Positions 6,290 to 14,546 of a stretch of DNA of 64,000 bases are shown here, one piece after another. The notes under the pieces are model-generated. The model did not search any database. It saw only the letters and a list, made by a program, of their open reading frames with translations, and had not been told where the DNA came from. The position numbers and the translations under genes were made by a program. The stretch is taken from positions 215,392-279,391 of the forward strand of contig NZ_RWKH01000002.1 of the NCBI RefSeq assembly GCF_003984625.1, written 5' to 3'. The first letter of the stretch is position 1. The number at the start of each line of letters is the position of its first letter. The stretch is from Variovorax sp. DXTD-1. Lineage in GTDB: Bacteria; Pseudomonadota; Gammaproteobacteria; Burkholderiales; Burkholderiaceae_C.

Positions 6290-7150
6290 ATGACCGATAC
6301 CGCGACCGAAACCGTTCCCGCCACCCTGAAGGGCGCCGTCGCCTTCGACGCGACCATGCTGCCGATCTTCGTACAGCGCGCCAACACCATGCGCATCGAG
6401 GCCGCCGACTATGAGGTGGACTCGCCCGCCATGGCCGAGCTGGCCGGCGAGCGGCTGGTGCAGATTGCCACGCTGAAGAAGCAGATCGAGCAGGCGCGCA
6501 GCGACGTGGCCGGGCCGATCCACAAGGCATGGAAGAACGCCCTGGCGTGGTTCAAGCCGGCCGAGGATGCGATCGAGCAGGCCGACAGCGCCATGCGCAA
6601 GGCGCTCAACCGCTGGAAAAACGAGCAGGAGCGCATTGCCGCTGCCGAGCGCGCCGAGCGTGAGCGCGTTGCCCGCGAAGAGCGCCAGCGCCTGGAGGCT
6701 GCAGAGCGCGCCGCGGCCGCCAAGGCACTGGAGGCCCAGCAAGCCGCCGAGCGCCAGGCGCGTGAAGCCGCCGCCGCGGCCGCCGCCGGCGATGCCAAGA
6801 AGGCCGAGGAACTGCAGCAGCAGGCCGAAGCCAATGCCGCGGCTGCCGAAACGGCGCAGGCCCTGGCCAGCACCATGGCACAGGAAGCCTCTGTTGTGAC
6901 CGTTGCACCACCCTCGATTGCGCTGGTGCCGCGCGTTGCCGGTGTCTCGGGTCGCATGACCTATACCGCGCAGGTCGAGAGCCTGCAGCTGCTCGTGCAG
7001 GCCATCGCCGAGGGCAAGGCGCCCATCGAGGCCGTTCAGGCGAACACCACCTTTCTGGGCCAGCAGGCCCGCGCCTTCAAGAAGGCCGGCGTGCTGTACC
7101 CGGGCGTCACCGTCCTGGCCGAGAGCGCGCTATCGGTGCGCGCGGCCTAA
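6290..7150 (+). CDS. Phage coiled-coil protein (286 aa), unknown function
   Basis: Residues about 55-210 form a very long Ala/Glu/Arg/Gln-rich coiled coil (ERAERERVAREERQRLEAAE is typical). A smaller globular part from about 215 to 286 (ALVPRVAGVSGRMTYTAQVE and AFKKAGVLYPGVTVLAESAL) follows. Similar coiled-coil proteins are common next to recombination genes in betaproteobacterial prophages, but their role is unknown to me. The low-complexity centre makes similarity searches unreliable, so only the C-terminal domain would be informative. Confidence 0.65.
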   Translation: MTDTATETVPATLKGAVAFDATMLPIFVQRANTMRIEAADYEVDSPAMAELAGERLVQIATLKKQIEQARSDVAGPIHKAWKNALAWFKPAEDAIEQADSAMRKALNRWKNEQERIAAAERAERERVAREERQRLEAAERAAAAKALEAQQAAERQAREAAAAAAAGDAKKAEELQQQAEANAAAAETAQALASTMAQEASVVTVAPPSIALVPRVAGVSGRMTYTAQVESLQLLVQAIAEGKAPIEAVQANTTFLGQQARAFKKAGVLYPGVTVLAESALSVRAA

Positions 7151-7280
7151 CCACTTTCCGGGCGTGCCTGGCCGGCTGTTCGTCTCCCTCCTCCCCTCCT
7201 ATTCCGGCCAGCGGCGAAAGCCTCGCCCTTTTTTATTCGTCAATCGCAACTCTTTTCCACACCCACATCGGAGATCCGAA

Positions 7281-7823
7281 ATGCTGAACATCAATGAAGA
7301 AGACGTCAAAGCTGCCATCGTCAAGCAGGCGGCCGACGAAATCTTGAGCCAAGACGACGATCTGAGCGGACTCATCCAAGCGGAGGTGAAGCGCAGAGTC
7401 GATGCAATCTTCGTTGCTCGCGCCGAGCAACAGCTGCAAGACGCCGTCGACGCTGCGGTGAAGAACGGCTTCGACCTTGAGTACCAGCGCGTCAACAGCT
7501 GGGGGCAGCCCGAGGGTGAGAAGACCAGCATTCGCAAGCAGCTGGACAAGCTGGTCAGTGGCTACTGGTCGGATCGTGTTGACCCCCGATCGGGAAAGCC
7601 CACGGACAGCAGCTACACGCACACCACCCGCGCGGAGTTCTTGATGACGCAGATCTGCGCCGAGAACTTTTCAGAGGAAATGAAGAAGCACGCCATCAAC
7701 ATCGCCGGCCACCTCAAGGACGGCCTGCGCAACCAGATGGGCACGGTCATGGACCAGATGCTGAACGACCTCTTTCGCGTGAAGAGCCTGCAGGACCAGG
7801 GCCAGGTCCAGAAGCCCTACTAA
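7281..7823 (+). CDS. Phage protein of unknown function (180 aa)
   Basis: This is a helical, charged protein without hydrophobic segments. It begins MLNINEEDVKAAIVKQAADE and has a central region with FDLEYQRVNSWGQPEGEKTS, then VSGYWSDRVDPRSGKP. The ATG at 7281 is preferred because GGAGA lies 7 bp upstream, while the longer frame would start with a proline- and arginine-rich non-coding-like stretch. I do not recognise a family. It lies between the coiled-coil gene and another unknown gene in the same operon. Confidence 0.65.
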   Translation: MLNINEEDVKAAIVKQAADEILSQDDDLSGLIQAEVKRRVDAIFVARAEQQLQDAVDAAVKNGFDLEYQRVNSWGQPEGEKTSIRKQLDKLVSGYWSDRVDPRSGKPTDSSYTHTTRAEFLMTQICAENFSEEMKKHAINIAGHLKDGLRNQMGTVMDQMLNDLFRVKSLQDQGQVQKPY

Positions 7824-7854
7824 CCCCTTCCCTCAACCACCGGAGCCCTGACCC

Positions 7855-8535
7855 ATGAACTTCGAACTGCCCACCGCGACCAAGTGCAAGCTGGTCGACA
7901 TCGACATCCTCTCGATGAAGAACCGGCCGCCAGACAGCAATCCCGGCGTGGCCCTGGCCTTCACCGCCGAGCTGCCGAACAGCGCCCTCACGATGCTGGA
8001 CGGCTTCCTGCGCGGCATGCTGTACACCAAGCAGGCCGGCGGCGATGCCCAGAAGGCGCTCGACGGCGTGGAGCCCGTGAGCGACCTGCCCAACCTGACG
8101 CAGATCGGCCAGAAGATCGGCCGTTTCTCGTGGCTTGGTGAGCAGACCGGCTGCACGCTGACCTTCGACTTTGGGCTCGGCGGCAAGTCGAACATCGTGC
8201 TCGGCGATGTGAAGGTCGACGCGCTGCACATCACGCCCAAGGAAGGCGGCACGACCACCTGGCAGTGGAAGTGCGAAATCAATGACGTGAGCGAGGCCGA
8301 GTTCGGGAAGATCGCGACGTTCAAGTCGCGCGACGTGCAGCTGCTGATCGCGCTGCCGGATGTCGAGCAGAGCGACATCGAAGACGAACCGGCGCCGCCA
8401 CCGGCCGCGCGCCGCGGCAAGAAGCCTAAGGCGGCCACCAGCGGGGAGCCCGAGGGCGCATGGCCGTTTCCTGGCGACGGACCCGGCGAGCAGACGCCGG
8501 AATCGGCGTTCGTTGGCACCGCGGACAAGGACTGA
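7855..8535 (+). CDS. Phage protein of unknown function (226 aa)
   Basis: Residues about 1-165 look like a compact beta-rich domain. It contains FELPTATKCKLVDIDILSMK, NPGVALAFTAELPNSALTML and a Trp-rich part, TTTWQWKCEINDVSEAEFGK. A proline-rich, disordered C-terminal tail follows (APPPAARRGKKPKAATSGEP). A folded domain with an acidic, disordered tail near recombination genes recalls single-strand-binding proteins, but no OB-fold signature can be claimed by eye. The gene is 31 bp from its upstream neighbour and 2 bp from the next start. Confidence 0.6.
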   Translation: MNFELPTATKCKLVDIDILSMKNRPPDSNPGVALAFTAELPNSALTMLDGFLRGMLYTKQAGGDAQKALDGVEPVSDLPNLTQIGQKIGRFSWLGEQTGCTLTFDFGLGGKSNIVLGDVKVDALHITPKEGGTTTWQWKCEINDVSEAEFGKIATFKSRDVQLLIALPDVEQSDIEDEPAPPPAARRGKKPKAATSGEPEGAWPFPGDGPGEQTPESAFVGTADKD

Positions 8536-8537
8536 CT

Positions 8538-8924
8538 ATGAGCGCCGGACATTGCAATGCAGGCGAGCGGTGCAGTTGCGCGCCCGGCAGCGAAAGGCGG
8601 TCAGCGTGCAGCATGTGGGCAGCAGACGGCGAGCCGACAAAGGTCTGGGGCCTGATCGCGATGGAGAAGACGCAGGAACCGCTGATCCAGAAGCATTGCT
8701 TCGGCGACTGCGGAAAGCTCAGCATGGCCGGCGCGATCAACGACGACCACTTCGGCCCGCTGTGGGTCTGCTGTGAGGCCAAGTGCCCATGGCTCGGCAA
8801 GGAGACGGATGAGCCCTACGGCAACACCATGTCTTTCGGCAGGCCGCATGACGTGTACCTGCGCGTGCTCACCGACACACCCGCAGCCATCGCCGCTACT
8901 GCCGCTACGGGGGAGCCATCGTGA
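8538..8924 (+). CDS. Cysteine-rich phage protein (128 aa)
   Basis: The protein contains eight or more cysteines, in the segments CNAGERCSC, HCFGDCGK and VCCEAKCPW, which suggests one or two zinc sites. I do not recognise a family. The ATG at 8538 lies 2 bp after the previous stop, and the last codons overlap the GTG of the next gene. Its role is unknown; small zinc proteins in phage early operons often bind host proteins or DNA. Confidence 0.6.
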   Translation: MSAGHCNAGERCSCAPGSERRSACSMWAADGEPTKVWGLIAMEKTQEPLIQKHCFGDCGKLSMAGAINDDHFGPLWVCCEAKCPWLGKETDEPYGNTMSFGRPHDVYLRVLTDTPAAIAATAATGEPS

Positions 8925-9181
8925 GCCGCCAAAACGCCTACAGGGTTCATGGCGCGGACGGCTACGGCCTGACCGAAACGAAGACTGACGAATACCGCTA
9001 CATCACAGGCTACGTGCGCACGCCCCTCGGCTACGTGTCGGTCTACTCCGAAGAGAAGAACACATCGCTGTCGCTGATTCAGAACGGCTACGAAGTCACG
9101 CGGGTTATCGACCGTGGCTACACGAAAAAAGGACTCGTGACGCTTGCTCGGCGCTTTATCGAAGAGGTTCAATATGACTGA
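8921..9181 (+). CDS. Small phage protein of unknown function (86 aa)
   Basis: This is a tyrosine-rich, probably beta-sheet protein (YITGYVRTPLGYVSVYSEEK then SLIQNGYEVTRVIDRGYTKK) with a C-terminal helix. It starts with GTG at 8921 in a GTGA overlap with the upstream stop, and its 3' end overlaps the next gene's start at 9174 by 8 bp. No function is recognised. Confidence 0.6.
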   Translation: MSRQNAYRVHGADGYGLTETKTDEYRYITGYVRTPLGYVSVYSEEKNTSLSLIQNGYEVTRVIDRGYTKKGLVTLARRFIEEVQYD

Positions 9182-10874
9182 AGAACTGAACCGTGGCTGC
9201 TTGGATGAGCGCGCAGCGATGCGTGCATCTCTGGAGCGCATCCTTGAAGAGCCAAAAAACACCCTGTCGGACGGCAAGGCATTGAAGGCCATTGTCCGGA
9301 TCGCCAAGGAAGCGCTCGCCTACGAGGCTGACCGCGCATCACTCTCCACCAGTAAGCAGGCAGGGGCAGAGCCGGTGGCAGCCCGTGTGCGAATTTGGAT
9401 GCAGAACGGAGAACGTCACGCTGAGCTGATCGACTGGGAAGAAGGGCTATTCGTCCTCCCGCCCGGCGAACACGGCCTCTACGCCACCCCTCCCGCTGTG
9501 ATGCCAGCAGCGCCGAGCGATGCAGAACTGTTGGCGCTGCTCCGCGATGCGCGGCACCGCATCTGCAATGATGCGCCCCAAAAAGTTGCCGGGGAATGGC
9601 TCGCACCCTTGGACAATCCCGTTTACGGCCCGTTGCTGCGGCGCCTAGACGCTGCAGCTAACGCCCTCTCTCAGACCATGCAGCCGCAGGCCGGGGTGGT
9701 GGCGCGTTCTGAGCATTACGACGAAGTGAAGGCAACGCTTCAAGGTGCGCATCGCATCATGGAAACCGTTAGCAGCTTGGAGCGGCGCGTCGGCCCCGTG
9801 GGCTCACATGCGCGCGGCTACACGCACAAGATCACCAACGCATTACGGCACCTTGACGCCCTCGCCGCACCCGGTGCCGCTATCGCTGCGGGCGAGCAGG
9901 ACGGTTCAGAGTTTTTGGGCCACTACGCTGAGGCGCATGAATTGGATGTGCGAACTATCCCCGCATCGCGCGAGGAAGCACCAGCCACCCCGCAGGCGGG
10001 GCTGTCGGGAACCAAGGACGCGGACGGCCCGGAATCGCCGCTGAGCAAGCTCGAAGGCGAGAAGCGCTGGCTGAGTGACCGAATCGCCCATCTTGTTTTG
10101 GAGTGCGAAGCCTGGAAGGCCAAGGCGCAGACGGTCACCACTGCGGGCGACTGGGCAATCGATCACTCCGCAGGGCGCCCGATCCTCACCTACAAGAATT
10201 GCAGTGTCATTGAAGCCGAAGATGCCGAGTACGTGCTGCGATTGATCGCTGCTGACCTTGCACCAGCCACCCCTCCCGCCGCGATACCGGCCGCCCCGAG
10301 CGATGCGGAAATTCACGCGATGGCGCCGAACAAGGGATCGATATTTGCGCAGGGCTGGTTCTGGGGTTTCAAGAAAGCGTTGGCGGATCGCGCCGCCCTC
10401 ACCCAGCCCACCACCGTGGCCATGGCCGTCACCGAAGACATGCACGTCGCAGCCATCAAGGTACTCCAACGCGCATCAGGACTAGACGGTCTTCCGCAAC
10501 GCATGCTCGACGCAATGCTCGCCGCGGCTCCTGCGGTTGCACCTGCGCCAGCTTCGGAAGCGGCGGGAGAAGCCTTTGACGCCTTCCTGTGCCGTGCATG
10601 GGGAGAAACGGAACTGCCCAGCGCCGAGTTAGTCCCGGACTGGGAGGGTGTCCGTCGCTTCCTGATTCGGGAATGGCTCGGCAAAGAGGACGATGAGTTG
10701 CTCCTGACGATCAGGGATGACTTCGCCCAGCACGAGGAAAACATGGGCGCCAACGGAGGCGCGTTCTCCATCACGTTCGAAATCGGCGGCGTGAGCATCG
10801 AGCGAGTCTGTGGGTTCGCCGCCCTCAAGACCGCGCGAACCACCGCTCTGCCTGGCGACAAGGAGGCCGCATAA
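9174..10874 (+). CDS. Large modular phage protein of unknown function (566 aa)
   Basis: The protein looks like several short modules strung together by Pro/Ala linkers. Two near-copies of a linker, ATPPAVMPAAPSDAE at about residue 104 and ATPPAAIPAAPSDAE at about residue 365, stand 261 residues apart. The C-terminal part (from about 460) is an acidic globular region with PDWEGVRRFLIREWLGKEDD. No catalytic motif is recognised. Mosaic genes like this occur in betaproteobacterial prophage early regions and seem to arise by recombination at the repeated linkers. It ends directly against the next ATG. Confidence 0.55.
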   Translation: MTEELNRGCLDERAAMRASLERILEEPKNTLSDGKALKAIVRIAKEALAYEADRASLSTSKQAGAEPVAARVRIWMQNGERHAELIDWEEGLFVLPPGEHGLYATPPAVMPAAPSDAELLALLRDARHRICNDAPQKVAGEWLAPLDNPVYGPLLRRLDAAANALSQTMQPQAGVVARSEHYDEVKATLQGAHRIMETVSSLERRVGPVGSHARGYTHKITNALRHLDALAAPGAAIAAGEQDGSEFLGHYAEAHELDVRTIPASREEAPATPQAGLSGTKDADGPESPLSKLEGEKRWLSDRIAHLVLECEAWKAKAQTVTTAGDWAIDHSAGRPILTYKNCSVIEAEDAEYVLRLIAADLAPATPPAAIPAAPSDAEIHAMAPNKGSIFAQGWFWGFKKALADRAALTQPTTVAMAVTEDMHVAAIKVLQRASGLDGLPQRMLDAMLAAAPAVAPAPASEAAGEAFDAFLCRAWGETELPSAELVPDWEGVRRFLIREWLGKEDDELLLTIRDDFAQHEENMGANGGAFSITFEIGGVSIERVCGFAALKTARTTALPGDKEAA

Positions 10875-11294
10875 ATGACCACCGCCCAAAAGCCCGATGC
10901 CCTGGAGGTCGTTGCGTACCTTCGTGCCACCAAGGACGGTCAGCCAGTCTGGGATGGCGACGACTGCGTTTGCCAAGACCCGGTATACCCGAGCGATCCG
11001 GACGGCAGCGATGCCGGCTGCATCAGCATGCCCATGGTCCGCCTCACCGACGCCCAAGCCTCTCTCCTTTCCAAGGAGGCGGAGAAGGATGCGGAGATTG
11101 TAAGACTGAAGGTAGATGCGGCTCGCTGGCGAACATTCGAGCGGATACAAGGCCACGGCCTCCCGGGCCCAGTCTACAGGCGCCACATTCGGGTAGTCGA
11201 AATCTGTCCGATGTACGGTGAAGAGAAAGAAATCACCGACCTGCGCGCCGCAATCGACGCGGCACGAGCAGCGGCTAATCAGGGGGGAGCATGA
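10875..11294 (+). CDS. Phage protein of unknown function (139 aa)
   Basis: An N-terminal part with EVVAYLRATKDGQPVWDGDD and CQDPVYPSDPDG is followed by helices with DAEIVRLKVDAARWRTFERI and a C-terminal LRAAIDAARAAANQG. The EVVAYLRATKDGQPVWDGDD-like opening is, as I recall it, common in small phage accessory proteins of unknown role. The start codon follows the preceding stop directly and the stop overlaps the next ATG. Confidence 0.6.
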   Translation: MTTAQKPDALEVVAYLRATKDGQPVWDGDDCVCQDPVYPSDPDGSDAGCISMPMVRLTDAQASLLSKEAEKDAEIVRLKVDAARWRTFERIQGHGLPGPVYRRHIRVVEICPMYGEEKEITDLRAAIDAARAAANQGGA

Positions 11295-11569
11295 CTTCAT
11301 CACAACCATCGGGCGACGAATTCACGGATGCGATGTGGCAGCACATGCAGACCGTCAACAACGCTGTCACCGAGAAGATCAAAGAGCTGCGGCTCGAGGT
11401 CAAGCGACTGCAGAAAGAGGCCCAGCAGGAGCGCGAGAAGCGCTATGCGATGCAGGAGCAGCTTGTGCAAGCTCTGGAAGAGTTGGAGCGCCGTAGCACG
11501 GTCTGGCCAAAGCCTGCCGCTTACTCTATCCGCGAGGCACTGCGCCGCGGCTCAGGAGATCCATCATGA
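11291..11569 (+). CDS. Phage coiled-coil protein (92 aa)
   Basis: Most of the protein is one heptad-patterned helix (residues about 14-70), rich in Lys, Glu, Arg and Gln, with LRLEVKRLQKEAQQEREKRY as its core. A short tail ends the chain. It overlaps both neighbours by ATGA-type junctions. The function is unknown; it probably oligomerises. Confidence 0.6.
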   Translation: MTSSQPSGDEFTDAMWQHMQTVNNAVTEKIKELRLEVKRLQKEAQQEREKRYAMQEQLVQALEELERRSTVWPKPAAYSIREALRRGSGDPS

Positions 11570-11862
11570 CCAAACTGCACGCTGATCTTGAGGCGCTGAT
11601 GCCGGAGCCCAACGATGCTTTTCAGGCGCATTTGAACGCGATGCCTGAATGGCTGCCTGAATTTGAAGTGCACCGCCCATGGGTTGAGGCCCTCTTGCGG
11701 GACGCATGGCGCGCAGCCACGGAACGAGCCGCCGTCTTGTGCGAAGACACCGATGTGGTCGATGTCAGCGGGCCGAACAGCTACTACTGCCAACTCGGCG
11801 ACGCGGCTGCAACGCGCGCAGCCTGTGCCGCTGCCATTAGGGGCACTGGGGGCGGGGCATGA
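11566..11862 (+). CDS. Small phage protein of unknown function (98 aa)
   Basis: It begins MTKLHADLEALMPEPNDAFQ and continues with two short helices containing PWVEALLRDAWRAATERAAV and an Ala-rich end. No motif is recognised. It is coupled to both neighbours by ATGA overlaps. Confidence 0.6.
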   Translation: MTKLHADLEALMPEPNDAFQAHLNAMPEWLPEFEVHRPWVEALLRDAWRAATERAAVLCEDTDVVDVSGPNSYYCQLGDAAATRAACAAAIRGTGGGA

Positions 11863-12092
11863 AGCCAACACGCGGAAATGCCGGGCGGACTTACCGGAAA
11901 GCGTCACCGACCGCACCGAAGCGCGACGTGGTCAACCCGTGCCGAATCTGCGGCTGGGCCGAACACATGGCCATCCACCAGCCGATTCTCACTGGACCAC
12001 GGGCCGGCCAACCTTTCGACCACACCTACATGCCAGCTCACACAAAACGGCCTGCCACCCCCGTGCCCGATGGAGAGGGCAAGGAATCATGA
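11859..12092 (+). CDS. Small phage protein with possible metal site (77 aa)
   Basis: A basic N-terminus precedes PCRICGWAEHMAIHQPIL, where two Cys and two His are closely spaced and could bind one zinc ion, and then FDHTYMPAH. The rest is basic and proline-rich. It overlaps the upstream gene and the DUF4224 gene by ATGA. The function is unknown. Confidence 0.6.
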   Translation: MKPTRGNAGRTYRKASPTAPKRDVVNPCRICGWAEHMAIHQPILTGPRAGQPFDHTYMPAHTKRPATPVPDGEGKES

Positions 12093-12307
12093 GCGCGCTA
12101 TTTCTCTCCGACGAGGAACTCATTGTGCTCACGGGCTTTACCTGGAAGTCCAAGCAGATCAGATGGTTGCAGTCCGAGGGGATACCATTCCGCAAAAGTG
12201 CTACCGGTCATCCGGTGGTGACGCGCTCGGCCATCGAGGGGCGGCCGGTGCCGGCGCAAGAAGCGCAGCCGGTGCGCGGCTGGGTGCCCCGCGTCGTTGG
12301 AGCCTGA
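12089..12307 (+). CDS. DUF4224 protein, likely excisionase-type accessory
   Basis: The 72-residue protein has the DUF4224 pattern: LSDEELIVLTGFTWKSKQIR, then WLQSEGIPFRKSATGHPVV. DUF4224 genes are typically found directly upstream of phage integrases, as here (2 bp gap), and the fold suggests a small winged-helix DNA-binding protein. A role as recombination directionality factor is inferred from position, not shown. The C-terminal 20 residues are poorly ordered. Confidence 0.75.
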   Translation: MSALFLSDEELIVLTGFTWKSKQIRWLQSEGIPFRKSATGHPVVTRSAIEGRPVPAQEAQPVRGWVPRVVGA

Positions 12308-12309
12308 CC

Positions 12310-13455
12310 ATGGGAAGAAAGCCGAGCCGGTGGGTGAACCTGCCAAAGGGCATGCGCGCGCGCCCGCGCGGCAAGCTGATCTTTTACTACCTGGACACCG
12401 GCGAGAAGCCGCGGCGCGAGATCCCGTTGGGCAGCGACTACGTGGCCGCCGTCGGCAAATGGGCCGAGCTCACCAGCAAGCCGGCCCCCGTGGTCAAGGC
12501 GCCCCCTACCTTCGTTGATGCGCTCGACGGCTACGGCAACGTCGACGGCTACCGCAAGGACGTGCTCCCCAAGAAAGCCGCGCGCACCCAGCAGGACAAC
12601 GAGAAGGAACTGGGCTGGCTGCTCAAGTTCTTCGGCGACCCGCCTGCCCCGCTCGACAGCATCGAGCCACTGCACATCGGCCAGTACAAGAAATGGCGCC
12701 TGAAGGCCGCGCGCGAGCTCGCCGAGGCCAAGAATGAAGAGCGGCGCAAGGCCGGCCGGCCGGCGCAACCCATCGCCGCCAACGTGGGCCACGTGCGCGC
12801 CAACCGCGAAAAGGCGCTGTTCTCGCACATCTGGAACTACTGCCGCGAGAACGGCCTGACGAAACTGCCGAACCCTTGCGCGGGCGTCGATGGCTTCCAC
12901 GAGGAGGGCCGCGATGTCGCGCCGGACGCAGCCATGGTGCAGCGAGTTGTTGCCCATTCCGGCAAGCCGCTCGAGTTCGCGCTGCGCCTGGCCGACATCA
13001 TCGGGCAGCGCCCTGCCGACGTGCTGCGCGTGAGCGAGAAGAGCATCGAGGGTGACGTGCCAGGCGGCATCCTGAGCCTGCGCCAGGGCAAGACAAAGGA
13101 GAAACTGCGCATCGTGGTCGAGGGGCTGCTGGCCGACCTGATCCTCGAAATCCGCGCGTACAAGCGGGAAATCGAAAAGGAGACCAAGGTCTACGCCATG
13201 GCGCTGCTGGTCAACGAAGAAGGCAAGGCGCTGACGAAGGCCATGCTGCGCGACCGCTTCGACGATGCGCGGGCCGCGGCCAATGTGCCCAAGGCTGAGT
13301 TTCAATTCCGCGATCTGCGCGCAAAGGCGGCGACGGATATTGATGACGAGCGCGGCACACGTGATGCACAGTCACTGCTCGGCCACACGACCGAAAGCAT
13401 GACCGCCAACTACATCCGCCACAAGGTCGGAAAGAAGGTGCGCCCGCTTCGATGA
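12310..13455 (+). CDS. int: Phage tyrosine integrase
   Basis: The 381-residue protein shows the tyrosine-recombinase catalytic set: Arg234 in GQRPADVL, Arg337 in FRDLRAKAATD, His359 in LLGHTT and the nucleophile Tyr368 in TANYIRH. The box-II histidine is replaced by Arg334, a variant I associate with a subfamily of betaproteobacterial phage integrases. Residues about 1-60 form a basic arm-binding region and about 70-190 the core-binding domain. It is the last prophage gene and points at the tRNA-Lys 3' end, its presumed attachment site. Confidence 0.92.
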   Translation: MGRKPSRWVNLPKGMRARPRGKLIFYYLDTGEKPRREIPLGSDYVAAVGKWAELTSKPAPVVKAPPTFVDALDGYGNVDGYRKDVLPKKAARTQQDNEKELGWLLKFFGDPPAPLDSIEPLHIGQYKKWRLKAARELAEAKNEERRKAGRPAQPIAANVGHVRANREKALFSHIWNYCRENGLTKLPNPCAGVDGFHEEGRDVAPDAAMVQRVVAHSGKPLEFALRLADIIGQRPADVLRVSEKSIEGDVPGGILSLRQGKTKEKLRIVVEGLLADLILEIRAYKREIEKETKVYAMALLVNEEGKALTKAMLRDRFDDARAAANVPKAEFQFRDLRAKAATDIDDERGTRDAQSLLGHTTESMTANYIRHKVGKKVRPLR

Positions 13456-13463
13456 ATTGCAGG

Positions 13464-13486
13464 TTTGCGGAAGTGTGTTCCGCAAA
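13464..13486 (+). terminator. Hairpin after the integrase, terminator-like
   Basis: TTTGCGGAA (13464-13472) pairs perfectly with TTCCGCAAA (13478-13486) around GTGTG. No T-run follows, so termination would be weak. It could instead stabilise the 3' end of the integrase mRNA or belong to the attachment region. Confidence 0.45.
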
Positions 13487-13559
13487 ACGCTCAATCCACA
13501 GGCAAATAGCGCTACGAAAGTTAGAGCACCAAACCCTTATTCGGCGTGCTCTGAGGTTC

Positions 13560-13635
13560 TGGTAGGACGTACTGGATTCGAACCAGTGACCAACGGATTA
13601 AAAGTCCGCTGCTCTACCAACTGAGCTAACGTCCC
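13560..13635 (-). tRNA. tRNA-Lys (anticodon TTT)
   Basis: Read on the minus strand, the 76-nt sequence starts GGGACGTTAGCTCAGTTGGT and ends ACGTCCTACCA with the CCA encoded. The acceptor arms, D-arm GAGC and the T-loop GGTTCGAATCC are all in place. The anticodon loop CTTTTAA gives the lysine anticodon TTT. The 3' end faces the prophage integrase, consistent with use of this gene as attB. Confidence 0.97.
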
Positions 13636-13689
13636 GGAACCATTTTCTTTCTTGCTTCCTTGCCAGAGTTGAATCCGGCAAAGCCAAAG

Positions 13690-13695
13690 ATTATA
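13690..13695 (-). promoter_or_regulatory. -10 box of the tRNA-Lys gene
   Basis: A perfect TATAAT stands on the minus strand about 55 bp upstream of the tRNA 5' end. It overlaps the TAA stop of tcdA. No good -35 hexamer is seen at 16-18 bp. Confidence 0.45.
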
Positions 13696-14527
13696 GCGCG
13701 ACGTTGCTCGCGATTTTGTCGAGAACCCAACCTGCCGCGCATTGGCCGAATGTGGCCGTCACGCTCACCACGGAACCGTAACCATGGCAATTGAGCGAGC
13801 CGTCGCCTTCGATGGCGCAGGAGGCATCGGGCGGTGCCACGCTTTCGCGGCTGAAGACGCACGCCACGCCGATCTTTCGGCCTTCGCGCGGTGCGCCGTG
13901 TTCCTTGCGCAGGCGCTGGCGCAGCTGAGCCAGGAGCGGGTCGTGCGTGACGAGCGAAAGGTCGTCGATGTCGACCTTGTGCGCCTGCCGCTTGCCGCCG
14001 GCCGCACCCACGGTGACGAAGGCGGCGCGCGATGCGCGTGCCCATGCCGCCATCGCGAGCTTGGCCTTCACCTGGTCGCATGCATCGATGACGGCGGTTG
14101 CGGGCCCGTTCTCGGCCTGCGACGCATCCAGCAGCGCAGTCCAGTTGCCGGGCTCGACGAATTCGTCGATGGCGAACACCTTGCACTCGGGGTTGATCTG
14201 CGCAATGCGATCGCGCATGGCCTCGACCTTGGCTTGTCCCACCGTCGAATCGAGCGCGTGGATCTGGCGGTTGATGTTCGACTCCGAGACGTGGTCGAGG
14301 TCGATCAGCGTCAGCCGCCCCACTCCGCTGCGCGCCAGGGCTTCGACCGTCCAGGAGCCGACTCCGCCGATGCCGACAACAAGCACATGGGCGTTGCGGA
14401 TGCGCGCGGCACCCGCCACGCCATAAAGGCGTTCGAGGCCGCCGAAGCGGCGCGCAAAGTCAGGCGCCGCGGTGTCGGTGACGACAGCCGCGGCGGCGTT
14501 CAATGCTTCTGGAAGGGTTGCATTCAA
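13691..14527 (-). CDS. tcdA: tRNA threonylcarbamoyladenosine dehydratase
   Basis: TcdA (CsdL) uses ATP to cyclise the t6A37 modification of tRNA to ct6A. The 278-residue protein has the E1-like Rossmann motif VGIGGVGSW at about 51-59, the segment LIDLDHVSESNINRQIHALD, and the conserved IGVACVFSRESV near residue 220. The length fits the family. It is the last gene of the tolB-pal-cpoB unit, 19 bp after cpoB, and its stop codon overlaps the tRNA-Lys promoter. Confidence 0.93.
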   Translation of the reverse strand: MNATLPEALNAAAAVVTDTAAPDFARRFGGLERLYGVAGAARIRNAHVLVVGIGGVGSWTVEALARSGVGRLTLIDLDHVSESNINRQIHALDSTVGQAKVEAMRDRIAQINPECKVFAIDEFVEPGNWTALLDASQAENGPATAVIDACDQVKAKLAMAAWARASRAAFVTVGAAGGKRQAHKVDIDDLSLVTHDPLLAQLRQRLRKEHGAPREGRKIGVACVFSRESVAPPDASCAIEGDGSLNCHGYGSVVSVTATFGQCAAGWVLDKIASNVAL

Positions 14528-14546
14528 GCGGAGTGCTCCGCCGGCT

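Larger units (their letters stand above)
1..13595. mobile_element. Right part of a lambda-like prophage integrated at tRNA-Lys
   Basis: The stretch carries a tyrosine integrase at its right edge, pointing at the 3' end of a tRNA-Lys gene 105 bp away. It also carries divergent Cro-like and CI-like regulators, a RecT/exonuclease pair, a DUF1376 replication-type protein and many tiny overlapping unknown genes. No capsid, tail or lysis gene is visible, so the left part must lie outside the window. The right boundary is placed inside the tRNA 3' half by analogy with tRNA-targeting integrases. The exact attR core cannot be set without the other end. Confidence 0.85.
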
